DNA of 64,000 nt from Spongospora subterranea f. sp. subterranea (taxonomy: Eukaryota > Endomyxa: Phytomyxea > Phytomyxea > Plasmodiophorida), in NCBI GenBank assembly GCA_049724395.1, contig JAUGWO010000167.1, positions 34,030-98,029 on the forward strand, written 5' to 3'. Positions within the stretch are counted from its first letter, which is position 1. Every line of letters starts with the position of its first letter. Positions 38,046 to 48,053 of the stretch are shown here, piece by piece. Under the pieces are notes generated by a model, which did no database searches, was not told where the DNA came from, and saw only the letters and a program-made list of their open reading frames with translations. The translations under genes and the position numbers were made by a program.

Positions 38046-38428
38046 TTTGGAAGACGCCACAAACTGGCCCGAAATATCGGCCGATGGGAATGTTCGAAAC
38101 CGATCTCATTGTTCGTTCCTTCCAGGGACGACGACCACGTGTCGAAGACGCTATAGTCGAACAGATGAACATTCGCCCGTCATCCAATTATGACAAACCA
38201 ACAATGTGGCGATCTATGTTGATGGAATCCATTCTGAGTAGGTCACGGTCCATAAACACAGCATATTAATGCTGGGCATCATCGTTGTTCACGTCCCCGC
38301 CAGATGAGTTTGATGTCCGCCCTCGTGTACTTTATCAGCACACGATCCTCGTTCATAGCTTAGGGAAGCCATATCGACACCTGCCTAGCGCAGCATCCCG
38401 TATAGCTACGAGAACAAAACAACAATAG
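38046..38428 (+). CDS. unidentified gene, last two exons
   Basis: An exon after TATAG at 38041-38045 reads WKTPQTGPKYRPMGMFETDL then IVRSFQGRRPRVEDAIVEQM and PTMWRSMLMESIL. A 66-nt GT-AG intron (38238-38303) joins in phase to NEFDVRPRVLYQHTILVHSL, GKPYRHLPSAASRIATRTKQ and the stop at 38428. Splicing and composition support a real gene, but the family is unknown to me. An alternative frame in the first exon (LEDATNWPEIS) cannot be fully excluded. Confidence 0.45.
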
Positions 38429-38919
38429 TGCGAACGGCACTGAATTTCAACCGTCCTCAATTATCCCTATTCCATCCCGAACGACGTCACGTACCGCTTC
38501 GAGTATTGGGAGCTTTCAAAAGTTCAGATACAAGACCCTCTGATGGGGAGGGCGGCGGCTTAAAGTTCCCAAACTGACATTCTGTTTATATCCAACAGAT
38601 TGTTGATGCAAATTAAAACCCTCTGCCAGAGCTCGACGAGTTGTCATGATCCGTCGCCTCTCCTGTCAGTCATCACCATCAGATTCACGCTTTACTCTTT
38701 AAATTTCGAAAAAGCAACTTCCACACAAGTCGTCGTTATTAAACGACGAAATAAAAGTAATTGTCCTTGTCTGTTGCTGTTCAGTACAGGTCTTGAAATA
38801 TATGAAAGTCGTCTGATAAAGGAAATTCAGTTTTCATTCACATCTGTGATTTCAACTTGAAATTTTTTCACTTGTTGGGTTCTCTGGCCTGTATCCACAA
38901 CTGATACTGTAGTGACAGG

Positions 38920-40472
38920 TTGGGACTACATGGACGTTGGCAGGTCACAGTGAGTTTGTTGGGCAGAGAGTATTCCGTTACACCCATGTCGGTCACGAAG
39001 GAAATTCGCCATGTGCGAAAACGATGTGCACGATTGGGAGAGCAGACAAGGAGGAAAGAGAAGGCGACGAAGGCGCGATCGACACCGGCTCCGCGAGACG
39101 AGGCGAAGAAGGTGGAGGAGATCGCCCTGATTCGTGAAGCGGAGATGGGGACGGATCTGGAGACGGAAACGGACCAGGTCGAACAGGTGCGATTGCTGTC
39201 GTTCATTCGGCAGGAGGAGCTGAAGACAGCCATGGAGACGGAGGGGAGGGAGAGACTGGCGATCGCCCGACGACAGTTCGAGGATCAGTTGAACGAGGTT
39301 CGACGGCGTAAGGAAGCCGAGATCGATCATGCGGTGGCAATTGCCGACGCGAGCTTCAAACGTCGGCAGAAGGTCGCCATTGAGGATCTCGACAAGAAAC
39401 TGCAGATCAGGCTGACTGATCATATCCACGCCGCTCGTGCGTTGAATCAAGAGAGAACGCAACAGATTTTGGAGGAAAACGAAGCGCAATTGCAGATCGC
39501 CATCAAAGAGGCAGAAAAGGCGCTGAGGATTGCGACGGAAACCGATATCGAGGAGAAACTGGAGGAGATGAGTCTGGCGTGGGCGAAAACTCGAGCGATC
39601 AGAGTGAATGAGGTGAATAAGGAGTTGGCCGATCAGCGGCTGAAGGCCATGCGAACGGCGCGAGCGGAAGCCGAAGGAAATCTCAGGAGGGAACTCGATC
39701 AGATCCGTTCGGAATCGGACGCCCAGCTCGATCGCGATCTCCGCGCGCACTCGCCGACGAGATGACGATCCGGAGGGAGACGCGCTTGGTGGAACTGACC
39801 GAGAACATCGAAAAAGAACATTTCGATCGGTTAGAATGTTTCTGAAGCGTTGCCCACAGGGTTTCTGAATGTATTGACAGGATCGCTCGTTTACGCGAAG
39901 AACTGTCAGCAGATACGGAACGACAACTACAGGTTCTTAGAAAAGAGCATATGCGGAAGAGTGACGAGCAGATTTCGGTGCTGAGGACGACCCATGAACA
40001 GAACACGGACGAGGAGTTGACGAGGATTCGCGCGGATCAACGATCGGCGCTGGACGAGGAGAAACGGCGGATCAGGGCCGATCAGCAGATAGAACTGGAC
40101 GAGAGCGTCGCCAGCGAGCGGGGCCGGTACGAGCGGGAGAAGAGCGCCGAGCTCAAACGCATCGTGGACCAGCACCAGGCCGATATCGCCCAGCGATTGC
40201 ACGAGGTTCGGCTGGCGTTCATCCGACAGGATTACGGCGACGACGCCCTGCACCAGCAGATCGTGAACGACAACGGCCTGATGACGAAACTCGAGGTGCT
40301 CGCCGATCGCCTGTGCCGCCAACGCTCGCAACAACGGTCGGCCACGTCCGCCTGTCGCGCCTGCACGAAACTGCTCGCCTATAATGCCGAACTGCTGCAA
40401 AAGCTACACGATTACGACGAGCTGAGCCGGGTCCCGTCCGAGACTAATAGTATCAGCGACCAATCAACGTGA
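38920..40472 (+). CDS. long coiled-coil protein
   Basis: Nearly the whole product (about 500 residues) is Glu/Arg/Lys/Gln-rich heptad sequence, for example RRQFEDQLNEVRRRKEAEID and EEKRRIRADQQIELDESVAS. A distinct C-terminal end (RQDYGDDALHQQIVNDNGLM) has two close Cys (SACRACTKLLAYNAELLQKL). The intron 39830-39880 (51 nt) joins HFD to RIARLREELSAD. The frame slips inside a CG-dinucleotide run at 39741-39750; everything after reads on cleanly, so a sequencing error or recent indel is likelier than decay. The start at 38920 is the first Met in frame and is not certain. A centrosomal, flagellar or cytoskeletal scaffold is possible from composition alone. GC content is higher than in the TE regions. 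The stop lies 9 bp from that of BCCIP on the other strand. Confidence 0.7.
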
Positions 40473-40481
40473 ATTTAAGGT

Positions 40482-41309
40482 TTATAAACTAAACGTGGAT
40501 CTGAGTAGCGCCACGATCTTGGCGAGATCCGGGCGTTTGAACATGATCATTGTGCGTTGCGGGGTTCGTGGCTGAATATTAGATTTGCCGACGACGGACG
40601 GGAACGAGCAGGTGTGCGAGGAGAATTTGTGGAATAGCTTCTGTTCCTCCATGTAATACGATATGGATTTCCCCTTTCGCCGCTCCGGGCTGGTCCTGGC
40701 GATGAACACGATCGAGTCGAACTCGTACTGTCTCCCGCCGTTTTGCCTGGCCCAGAGCAGGTCCTTCTGCAGCGACTCGAACAGGTCGGGGATCAGCTGC
40801 CAAGGCAGGTTCAGGAATCGCTCATAAACCAGAACGCCGATGTGCTCTTTCGACTGCAAAACGGCCTTGGAACTGGGATCGGCTCGATCCAGCAAGAACT
40901 GCCGGACGGGTTGCATTTCTGGCGACGATAATGGCAATATGGTGGCGATGGCGACCGGATTCAAGTCGGTCTTGACGATCGTCCCCAGGATCGCCTGATC
41001 AACTATGGCGTTGGCGATCGACGATATATCGACATCATGGAACCCGTCCAGCCAGTTCAACAGCATCGACCGAACGCCATGATAGTCGTCGGGGTTCGGG
41101 TCGAAGAACTCGAAATCCGTCATGATCACCTCCTCCTGATTGTCGTCCTGGCGGGATCGTTTCCTGGCGTGCGATGTTGTCGTCGTCGTTGGATTGTTCT
41201 GAGCGGCCAATCCGGTGTGATCTAATTCATCACAGGACTCTTCGTCTTGACCGGCCCTTGTCGATCCCTCGTCATCACTACTGCTCGATGAATAATCCAT
41301 GGAGGTCAA
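40482..41309 (-). CDS. BCCIP: BCCIP / Bcp1 family protein
   Basis: Bcp1/BCCIP is a nuclear protein that chaperones ribosomal protein uL14 and supports 60S export; in animals it also binds BRCA2 and p21. A single uninterrupted frame of 275 codons has the family layout: an acidic, Ser-rich N-terminus (SSSSSDDEGSTRAGQDEES), a basic patch (KRSRQDD), then the core MTDFEFFDPNPDDYHGVRSM, LLNWLDGF, VDQAILGTIVKTDLN, the ERFLNLPWQLIPDLFESLQK segment and DSIVFIARTS, ending at MFKRPDLAKIVALLR. Length agrees with yeast Bcp1 (about 283). It has no intron. It is divergent from NIP7 with 179 bp between starts, and convergent with the coiled-coil gene. Confidence 0.93.
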   Translation of the reverse strand: MTSMDYSSSSSDDEGSTRAGQDEESCDELDHTGLAAQNNPTTTTTSHARKRSRQDDNQEEVIMTDFEFFDPNPDDYHGVRSMLLNWLDGFHDVDISSIANAIVDQAILGTIVKTDLNPVAIATILPLSSPEMQPVRQFLLDRADPSSKAVLQSKEHIGVLVYERFLNLPWQLIPDLFESLQKDLLWARQNGGRQYEFDSIVFIARTSPERRKGKSISYYMEEQKLFHKFSSHTCSFPSVVGKSNIQPRTPQRTMIMFKRPDLAKIVALLRSTFSL

Positions 41310-41488
41310 AGCAATATGTGTTTTTTTTCGCCCCGGCGAGCGGTCTCTTCAAAATCGTCAAAGGGCGCAAACTTCTTCTGGATTTCCGCAACTTACGAAA
41401 ATGGCCAACTGGCAGCGACGGAGTCCGTGACGGACGACGGACTTGAAACTATCTCCATTTTGGACAGTTTCCTGGACAAGTCGCTGCA
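41310..41488. promoter_or_regulatory. shared divergent promoter region BCCIP/NIP7
   Basis: The 179 bp between the two start codons contain both promoters and 5' UTRs. No TATA box is obvious. Both genes serve large-subunit ribosome biogenesis, so co-regulation is plausible. Confidence 0.5.
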
Positions 41489-42031
41489 ATGAGGCCGTTA
41501 ACTGAAGACGAGACCGCTGTTCTGTTCGAGAAACTGTCGCGATTCATAGGGCGGTCGTTGCGCCATCTGCTGGAGCGCCCAGACGGGGATTTCTGTTTTC
41601 GATTCCACCACGACCGTGTGTTTTACATGTCGGCCGACGTATTGCGCCAAGCCCAGCACGTGTCCAACGACAACCTGCTGTCGGCCGGCACCTGCCTGGG
41701 CAAGTTCACCAAGACCGGCAAGTTCCGCCTTCACGTCACCGCCCTGGATTACCTTGCACAATACGCCAAGAACCGAGTCTGGGTCAAACCCAGCAGCGAA
41801 ATGTCGTTCCTGTACGGGAACCACGTGCTGAAATCGGGTTTGGGACGGATCACAGAATCGACAGCGAAGTATCAGGGCGTAGTGGTCATGTCGATGAGCG
41901 ATATTCCATTGGGTTTTGGTGTGACCGCTCATGGAACTCAGGATTGTCGGAAACTCGAGCCCAGCGCCATCGTCTCCTTTCATCAGGGCGATACAGGCGA
42001 ATATTTGAGGCAAGAATCAGACCTTATTTGA
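41489..42031 (+). CDS. NIP7: 60S ribosome biogenesis factor NIP7
   Basis: NIP7 is a PUA-domain protein needed for pre-27S rRNA processing in the nucleolus. The intronless frame is 180 codons, exactly the family length, and begins [20 protein letters not shown] as NIP7 proteins do. Conserved blocks follow: [59 protein letters not shown] and [20 protein letters not shown], then DIPLGFGV and [12 protein letters not shown] at the C-terminal PUA domain. It looks intact. Old retroelement sequence begins about 60 bp past the stop. Confidence 0.97.
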   Translation: MRPLTEDETAVLFEKLSRFIGRSLRHLLERPDGDFCFRFHHDRVFYMSADVLRQAQHVSNDNLLSAGTCLGKFTKTGKFRLHVTALDYLAQYAKNRVWVKPSSEMSFLYGNHVLKSGLGRITESTAKYQGVVVMSMSDIPLGFGVTAHGTQDCRKLEPSAIVSFHQGDTGEYLRQESDLI

Positions 42032-42094
42032 AATACATATCTTTATCTAATCCCTATTACGTCTGACCCGTGTGTTCTTTCCTAAATTTCTCTC

Positions 42095-43350
42095 AAAAAC
42101 CAGATCGGTTCGTAATTTCAAGTTTCAAAAGAGCTTCCTGGTGCAGATATAGGTGATAAAAATTGAATTCTCCAAATAAGGACACAACTGGCAGTGGACC
42201 ACATTCATCGACATCGAGTCGTTCTAAAAAAACAGTTGCCATATGTGGGAGGCGACCACCAGTCCATTGCAGACCCAACAAGCAAATTGCTTAACAGGCC
42301 CACAAGGGACTGTTCGGTGAAGTATATCATCGGTTTTTGCTGAATAATCAGTTTTACCTGATTGGTGAGGTTGCGAAGATTGTGTGGAGATCCGTCAAAC
42401 GGTTCCGGCAATTTAACCTTCGGTTCACTCGTAGAAGACGAAGCAAGGTTCGGTTTGTTGTCGGGAATTTCTGACACGAACTTTTCGAATGTTCGTCTCA
42501 AAACGCGCGCCGCCTCACGTCCCTGATTTGTACAACATGTTTGCTGACGACGCTCCGCAAACCAGATCGCAGTCGATCACTGATGTTGCACAACACCTGC
42601 GTACTCTCTCATGAAATTGCGAAATATCAACGAAGCACTGAACGACCTGAGACGAACATTCGAAAAGTTCGTGTCATCTACGAGTGAACCGAAGGTTAAA
42701 TTGCCGGAACCGTTTGACGGATCTCCACACAATCGTTGCAACTTCACCAATCAGGAAAGACTGATTATTCAGCAAAAACCGATGACATACTGCACCGAAC
42801 AGTCCCTTGTGGGCCTGTTAAGCAATTTGCTTGTTGGGTCTGCATTGGACTGGTGGTCGCCTCTCACATATGGCAACTGAACGACTCGATGTTGATGAAT
42901 GTGGTCCACTGCCAGTGGCGTCCTTATTTGGAGAGGTCTATTTTATCACCTTCTCCGAACATTGCAGCAAATCCAAATGTACATATCTGCTGCATCGAAA
43001 AAACGAAGGTTTTCACAAATTTCGTCTCCTAAAACTACGATTGGAATCAAAATTTTGTTCGGGGATAATGCGAAGGAATTCGTGAACCATGAGTTTTAAC
43101 TTCGTCATTTCTGGAAGAGGCTGGTATTGAATGGCAATCGACAGTCGAATACTCATCTGAGCAAAATGGTGTCGCTGAACGCGGTCATTTAACACTGATG
43201 GATGACGCTCGGGCCATGCTACTTCATGCGCGTCTTCCGAAGCAGTTTTGGGGTGGCGCCATTCTTACGGCGACTCATGTGCACAACTTGTGCCCGCACC
43301 CGAAGTTACCTGACGTGACTCCTCATGAAGCTCTTACTCAATCACGCCCA
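42095..43350. mobile_element. retroelement fossil with Ty3-type gag next to Copia-type integrase, as an inverted pair
   Basis: A gag fragment (LPEPFDGSPHN; LVGLLSNLLVGSA) occurs twice head to head: minus strand about 42490-42240 and plus strand about 42620-42880, about 90% alike. In both copies the gag is followed by the same Copia-type integrase entry (RLDVDECGPLP). The plus copy runs on into the integrase core (about 42880-43330). It is a broken relic with several interruptions per copy and no pol beyond the integrase. The shared junction must predate the inverted duplication. Confidence 0.7.
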
Positions 43351-43359
43351 AACCCCCTC

Positions 43360-45169
43360 ATTAGTAAACGCATTTTCCATATCTTCACCGACCATATGAA
43401 TTTGGTTTTTATTTTTAATCCATCATCATCGTCCATTCTGTTCAAGCAATATACTATTGATAAGCTTCATCGTTAGAGTTTGAAGCTCTCTTCCCTTGCT
43501 TATACCATAGAGCATATACCATGAGGATTGAATGTTTGGGCAGATATATTAACCCGCTGGACTGCACCTTCGTGTGTCCAAATTCAACATGCCCGCCGTA
43601 TATCAAAATTCATTCCGGTTTAGTAAGACCCATGGCTTCACCCGATTTTGAATTCCCAACCCTCGATCATATCTCTAGTTCTCAACTGAAGTACCTGGAA
43701 TTTGAATCCTCTGAAATATTAATTGGAGAAACAGTTTTCCAGAAAGACTCTGGACTCTTTGAAGCAGATGACATTATCCTAAATCCCGAGAAAGACACCA
43801 CACTCATCCTCCGCATATGTGTGGTTGCACATTGTGGAAGTGCGGGCCATCGTGGAGTTCGTGCCACCCAGGGATCGATAAGTTCCCGATTCCTTTGGAG
43901 AGGTATGGCGCAAGATATTCCACAATTTGTAAAACAGTGTTTACACTGTATCTCGGCGCGCTTTGGAGAATCAGTCCCTCGGCCGTTTGGTGCCTCAGCA
44001 TTCCCTGATAAGCCGAACGAGATTATTGAGTTTGATTATCTACAGTTAGAGCCCTCGGATTCTGGTCTACTCCATTTGTTAGTCATTCGTGACCGATTCT
44101 CAGGTTTGTGCGACTTGTATGCTGCCGATACTCCTTCCTCTCTGCACATGCCGCCGAATCTCTACTAACATTTTTTAGCTGTTATGGGATCGCTCATTTA
44201 TGGGTTAACGATCAAGGAGCCCACTTTCTCAACAACACAATGGCAGAATTAGCAGCAATGCTGCACGTTAATCATCAATTTCATATTGGGAATTGCCCTT
44301 GGACACATGGTGCAATCGAAACATGCAACCGCCAGGTTCTCAATTTATAAAGATCCCTATGTTCGGAGCTGGGATTAACAAGACAGCAATGACCCACCCT
44401 GATACCTCTAGTTCGGTATGTTTTGAGCAATGCCATTTCCCCCGTTTTCGGATATGCACCAGTGACATTACACATGGGTTCATCGACGAGTTCACCGCTG
44501 GATTCAATTTGTTCCCCAGTCCTCAAATCCTTTGTCCAAATCCCTCTTTCTCATGAACAATTAGACAGCTACGTTTCCAAGCTACGTTCTTCTTTCGAAA
44601 GTATGCATTCCGATGCTGTCAACGAACGCCAGAGGTCTCATCTCCGTGCTAACAAAGGAAGGAAAGCTCCGGATGCTCGTTTCAGCACGGGTGATTTCGT
44701 TCTTTACGCAAAGCCGTATCAAAACAAAGAGAAACTAATGGGAACGTGCAAAGGTCCAGCAAGAATCCTGGAGTGTCGATCACCCTTCATTTTTCTCATA
44801 GAAGACCTCGTTTCGTTGAAAACCAGTGAAGTTCATTCCCAAAGACTACGTTTCTATTCCGACGCGAATCTTGAGGTATTGATAATGACAGAGTTACTAC
44901 AGCACATAGGGGCCGAGTCTGCGGTATATGAAGTAGAGGATATTATAGAGGCGAAACAGGAACGTCGACGATGGAAACTGTTGGTCCAATGGCGTGGGTT
45001 TAGTCCACTCGACAACAGTTGGGAGGACGGAGTGTCCCTTAAGAAAGATATCCCCGCTTTCTTAAGGACTTTGTTATTGAAAAAAGATAAATTCGCAGAA
45101 GCTTTTAAGGACCTCTATCCCGAAGGGGCGATGTACCGTCCGCGAGCTGTGATATACCGTGCGGACTAA
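43360..45169 (+). mobile_element. Ty3 chromovirus fossil, 3' part
   Basis: The order fits the 3' end of Ty3 pol: RNase H remnant (IFTDHMNLVFIFNP), integrase HHCC zinc finger (about 43830-43960), integrase core (about 44020-44330), then a C-terminal chromodomain (YEVEDIIEAKQERRRWKLLV at about 44926-45060). The region upstream of RNase H is absent. It has a few interruptions (about three to five), so it is broken but less decayed than the Copia fossils. No LTR was found. Confidence 0.8.
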
Positions 45170-45217
45170 TGGAGACCACTCTGATTTGACGTTTATTGAT
45201 AAACAACGGGGGACGAG

Positions 45218-45287
45218 AAAAGACTGGCCACTTTAACTGGCCATTTCAAAAAGTGCGCGGATGGCCAGTTAAAGTGGCCAGTCTTTT
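45218..45287. repeat. perfect 27-bp hairpin related to the neighbouring transposon end
   Basis: Arms 45218-45244 and 45261-45287 are exact inverted copies (AAAAGACTGGCCACTTTAAC at the outer end) around a 16-nt loop containing CAAAAAGTGCGCG. The TIR of the element at 45691 uses the same layout: AAAAGACTGG, then CAAAAAGTGCGTG. Confidence 0.9.
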
Positions 45288-45690
45288 ACTACGAACACTT
45301 GGCGTTGGAGCACGAAATAACCCCGTTGCACATCTTCGAAATGATTTTGACAGCTCTTTTTCTGTCCAAAAATGACCGGTATCGTGTCTTTGTTACTCGC
45401 CATTGCCATTCAGAATGGTGGGCAACCAAATTGGGTTTTGATGCCGCGTGTTCAAAAAAAACCGTGCATCTCCATTTGGGCGCAAAGGAACCCCGTCGCA
45501 GTCTGGATGATGGTTCGATAAATATTCCACTGGATTGGAGTTAAACTCGGCCCCAGTAAAATCGGACATTGACCAGCTGAGGTCGACCTCGTTGACATCC
45601 ATCACCTGAAATAGGCAGAAATGCGACGCGGAACACCGCAAGTCCGGAACATGAATTGCATACACTCATGTGTATATAATAATATTTAAT
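45288..45690. other. unassigned DNA between hairpin and transposon
   Basis: Open frames on both strands (plus 45299-45544; minus 45665-45393) without recognised motifs. This could be the remains of a related transposon, given the TIR-like hairpin on its left. Confidence 0.35.
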
Positions 45691-46374
45691 GGGCCACTAG
45701 AAAAGACTGGATCAAAAGGCTGGATCAAAAAGTGCGTGCCAGCTTTGAATCCAGTCTTTTCTGTCCAACAGAAAAGACTGGATTCAAATCACCAGTCATG
45801 ACGTTCAAAAGACTGGATTCAATCATTCGAATTAAATCAGAGGCCCCGCCATACAAATGACTGGTGGAGGCCGTAGTCCAGCAATACCACCTTGGCAGTT
45901 GGCTCGTTTGTGGACCCCCAAGGTTTAACGAGGTTGGCAGGTTTATGGGTTGTTGGGGTTACGGGTTTAAGAGGTGGCAGCTTGGGGTTTAGGACAGTGT
46001 AAAAGACCCTAAGAGGTGCAGCTTTAGCGAAGACTCGTCCAAGTGGCACTCGAGAAAATTGAAACGCTTAGACAAGTTAATCAAATATCGGGCAAACTCT
46101 GCAGAAGGCTGGACACTCTGGACGGTTCTATGCCGTTTTTCAAAACTTGATGAAAGGGCTGATATCGCAGTCGACTTCTTTGTCCGTCGATTCAGATTAT
46201 TTTCGTTTGCAAGTTGTTGAAATTATTTTATAAGTTTTTGGGACAAGATTTTGATCTCCTGGTGTGCCCCGTCTGGAGGCAATTGGAACACGTCATGAAC
46301 GTCTCTTTGCACACCTTCGCAACGACTGCTGTATTTGGCCTTCCCCTCGGGTTTTGTAACGGCAACAAAACTGT

Positions 46375-46878
46375 TCAGGTTATCCACCGTTTCTGTGGGA
46401 GAATAAAACAAACGGTGTCAATTAGATACAAGTTAACATTACCAGCAGTTCCCTGTTGTAGAGTGTAGAAGAGGTATCTTGACAGGTTGCACTGCTCCGG
46501 GAGATTTAGGGAATGATATGGTGCACGTCCACTGTTGACGAGATCATCATAGATATAGAAACCCTTCAGCGGAACGTCGTTTCTTCGAACAATTGCAAAA
46601 AAATGGCAGCCCCAGTCCTTAGATGAGTAAATGCGGCCCATCAACTGCCAGTCACGACCATCCACACTCATAGTTTCAGGACATCGGAGCTGTTCACTCT
46701 CAATATCCATACCTAGTTCAATGAATAGCACCTTGTTCAATAACTTCACTTTAGTTCTGCAGTGAATTACTTTCAGGTGGCAGCAATTGCAGCCCCTCGG
46801 CATCCAGTCGTCAATGCCGGTTGTTGACCACCGATTCAAAATATCGGGAAGATTGTCACCTAGTTGTGCAACCACCAA
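46375..46878 (-). CDS. ubiquitin-protease-like (USP/UCH-type) domain of the transposon
   Basis: The 167-codon frame reads WQLMGRIYSSKDWGCHFFAI then VRRNDVPLKGFYIYDDLVNS. This is the layout of the His box of ubiquitin-specific proteases (W-x-LxG-x-I-x-S...H-F-x-A...xYxYDD), with a candidate catalytic His and Asp. Upstream, CNCCHLKVIHCRTKV and KVLFIELGM recall the preceding USP segment. An earlier frame (47318-47046) may hold the Cys box, joined through a roughly 74-nt intron ending near 46893. Proteases of this class are known passengers of large eukaryotic DNA transposons. Function is inferred from motif spacing only. Confidence 0.45.
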   Translation of the reverse strand: MVVAQLGDNLPDILNRWSTTGIDDWMPRGCNCCHLKVIHCRTKVKLLNKVLFIELGMDIESEQLRCPETMSVDGRDWQLMGRIYSSKDWGCHFFAIVRRNDVPLKGFYIYDDLVNSGRAPYHSLNLPEQCNLSRYLFYTLQQGTAGNVNLYLIDTVCFILPQKRWIT

Positions 46879-47318
46879 CGCAGAAATCTCCTGAAGATTA
46901 CAATTTCATCAATAATCGCCAATACAAGACTCTTCCCAATCAACATACAATAACAGGCAAACTCCTTTCAGAGTAACTATTTTCATGTCCAGCGTCACAG
47001 AAGAGAGATCGCTGAAAAAAAAACAATCAGGCGCAATTCGAATCGTTAGTAATCAGTTGACAATATTACATGAAGGAAGGTACAGAAATCTGAGTGATCA
47101 TCCACTTGGAACAGTGCTTGAAAAACGGTGGCAGGATTATCAAACTGTCCTGAACGGAAAAGTTTGCGGTCATGTACCACGAACTGGACAAGTTGACTGA
47201 GACCGGATTTGAGCAGTCCAGTAATGTTCGTATGTGACGAAGCCTCGGACCTGAGTTGAAAATGACCAATCATTTTCAAAAAAGGCTCATAGCAGCCAGA
47301 AAACAGCATTGCATTCAT

Positions 47319-48053
47319 CTAAGTGACATAGAGTTGAGAGTCAGAATTGCACAGATTCAACGAGCAATCTACGTACAGGGCAAACCTGGAAACAAGCAAA
47401 TAAACATTCCAATAAAGACGTGAGCTGTAGCACGTATTATTGTCATGGCTATAACTTTGATACGTAGTCAGTGCGTTTTTATCAATGTTACGACTTCCTT
47501 TGGGGCGACCTAATTTAGCTTTTACTATGTTGTCCGGGCCAACTAATTCCTTAGAAGTGTCAGGGGCTCGCCCGTCATTGGCAAGTTTCCGATTGCGAAC
47601 GACGACCGGCGCCTTTCTGGCGTATTTATCGATTTGCCTTTTCCATCGTTCAGCTTGCCCGTAGTGAACGGTTACGCCAGATGCGACATCCTCGAAATCT
47701 TGTCGTAAAGACTCCGAGAACATCGTCAAGATTGACATTCCATACACAAGCGAATTTTTGCGATCCGCAATCTGATTAAATGTCGAATGCATTGACTCGA
47801 TTGGGTTCGAATCACTGCGGGCCATTTCTTCGAATTCTTTATCAGTGCACGATTTGCATGCAAATATAAGCCTAGCGACCGCGTCACGAAGCCACCAGTC
47901 AAACCATTTGGTGGCGTTGGGATATTCGGACTGTAAAATCGCCGAATTAAAAACCTCAATGACGGGCTCATGAATGAGTTTTCGAATCCCGTTTGCCATA
48001 ACCGCAGTCCGGTAACCCTGTTCATTCACTTCGCAGAAAATCCTTTGAGTCAT
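47319..48053 (-). CDS. transposase-like ORF of the long-TIR transposon
   Basis: A 244-codon frame starts MTQRIFCEVNEQGYRTAVMA inside the inner edge of the right TIR, so the TIR carries the start codon. It contains ATKWFDWWLRDAVARLIF, then DSNPIESMHSTFNQIADRKN, a pattern (S/T-N-x-xES-H) shared by transposases whose last acidic catalytic residue sits in NxxE. It ends in a Lys/Arg-rich stretch (KLGRPKGSRNIDKN, an AT-hook-like GRP core). The frame then meets a probable intron (CAAAG/GTTATAGCC... to TTTCCAG near 47377). The part N-terminal to the NPIES motif looks short, so the gene may be truncated or have lost exons. Confidence 0.5.
   Translation of the reverse strand: MTQRIFCEVNEQGYRTAVMANGIRKLIHEPVIEVFNSAILQSEYPNATKWFDWWLRDAVARLIFACKSCTDKEFEEMARSDSNPIESMHSTFNQIADRKNSLVYGMSILTMFSESLRQDFEDVASGVTVHYGQAERWKRQIDKYARKAPVVVRNRKLANDGRAPDTSKELVGPDNIVKAKLGRPKGSRNIDKNALTTYQSYSHDNNTCYSSRLYWNVYLLVSRFALYVDCSLNLCNSDSQLYVT

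Noticed and set aside
38926-40400. Long minus-strand open frames opposite the coiled-coil gene
   Set aside because: They are mirror images of the Glu/Arg-rich plus frame (Leu/Phe-rich text). GC-rich codon use leaves the antisense open.
45218-45287. Hairpin as a transcription terminator or ncRNA
   Set aside because: The exact arms and the shared boxes with the adjacent TIR explain it better as a transposon-end relic.
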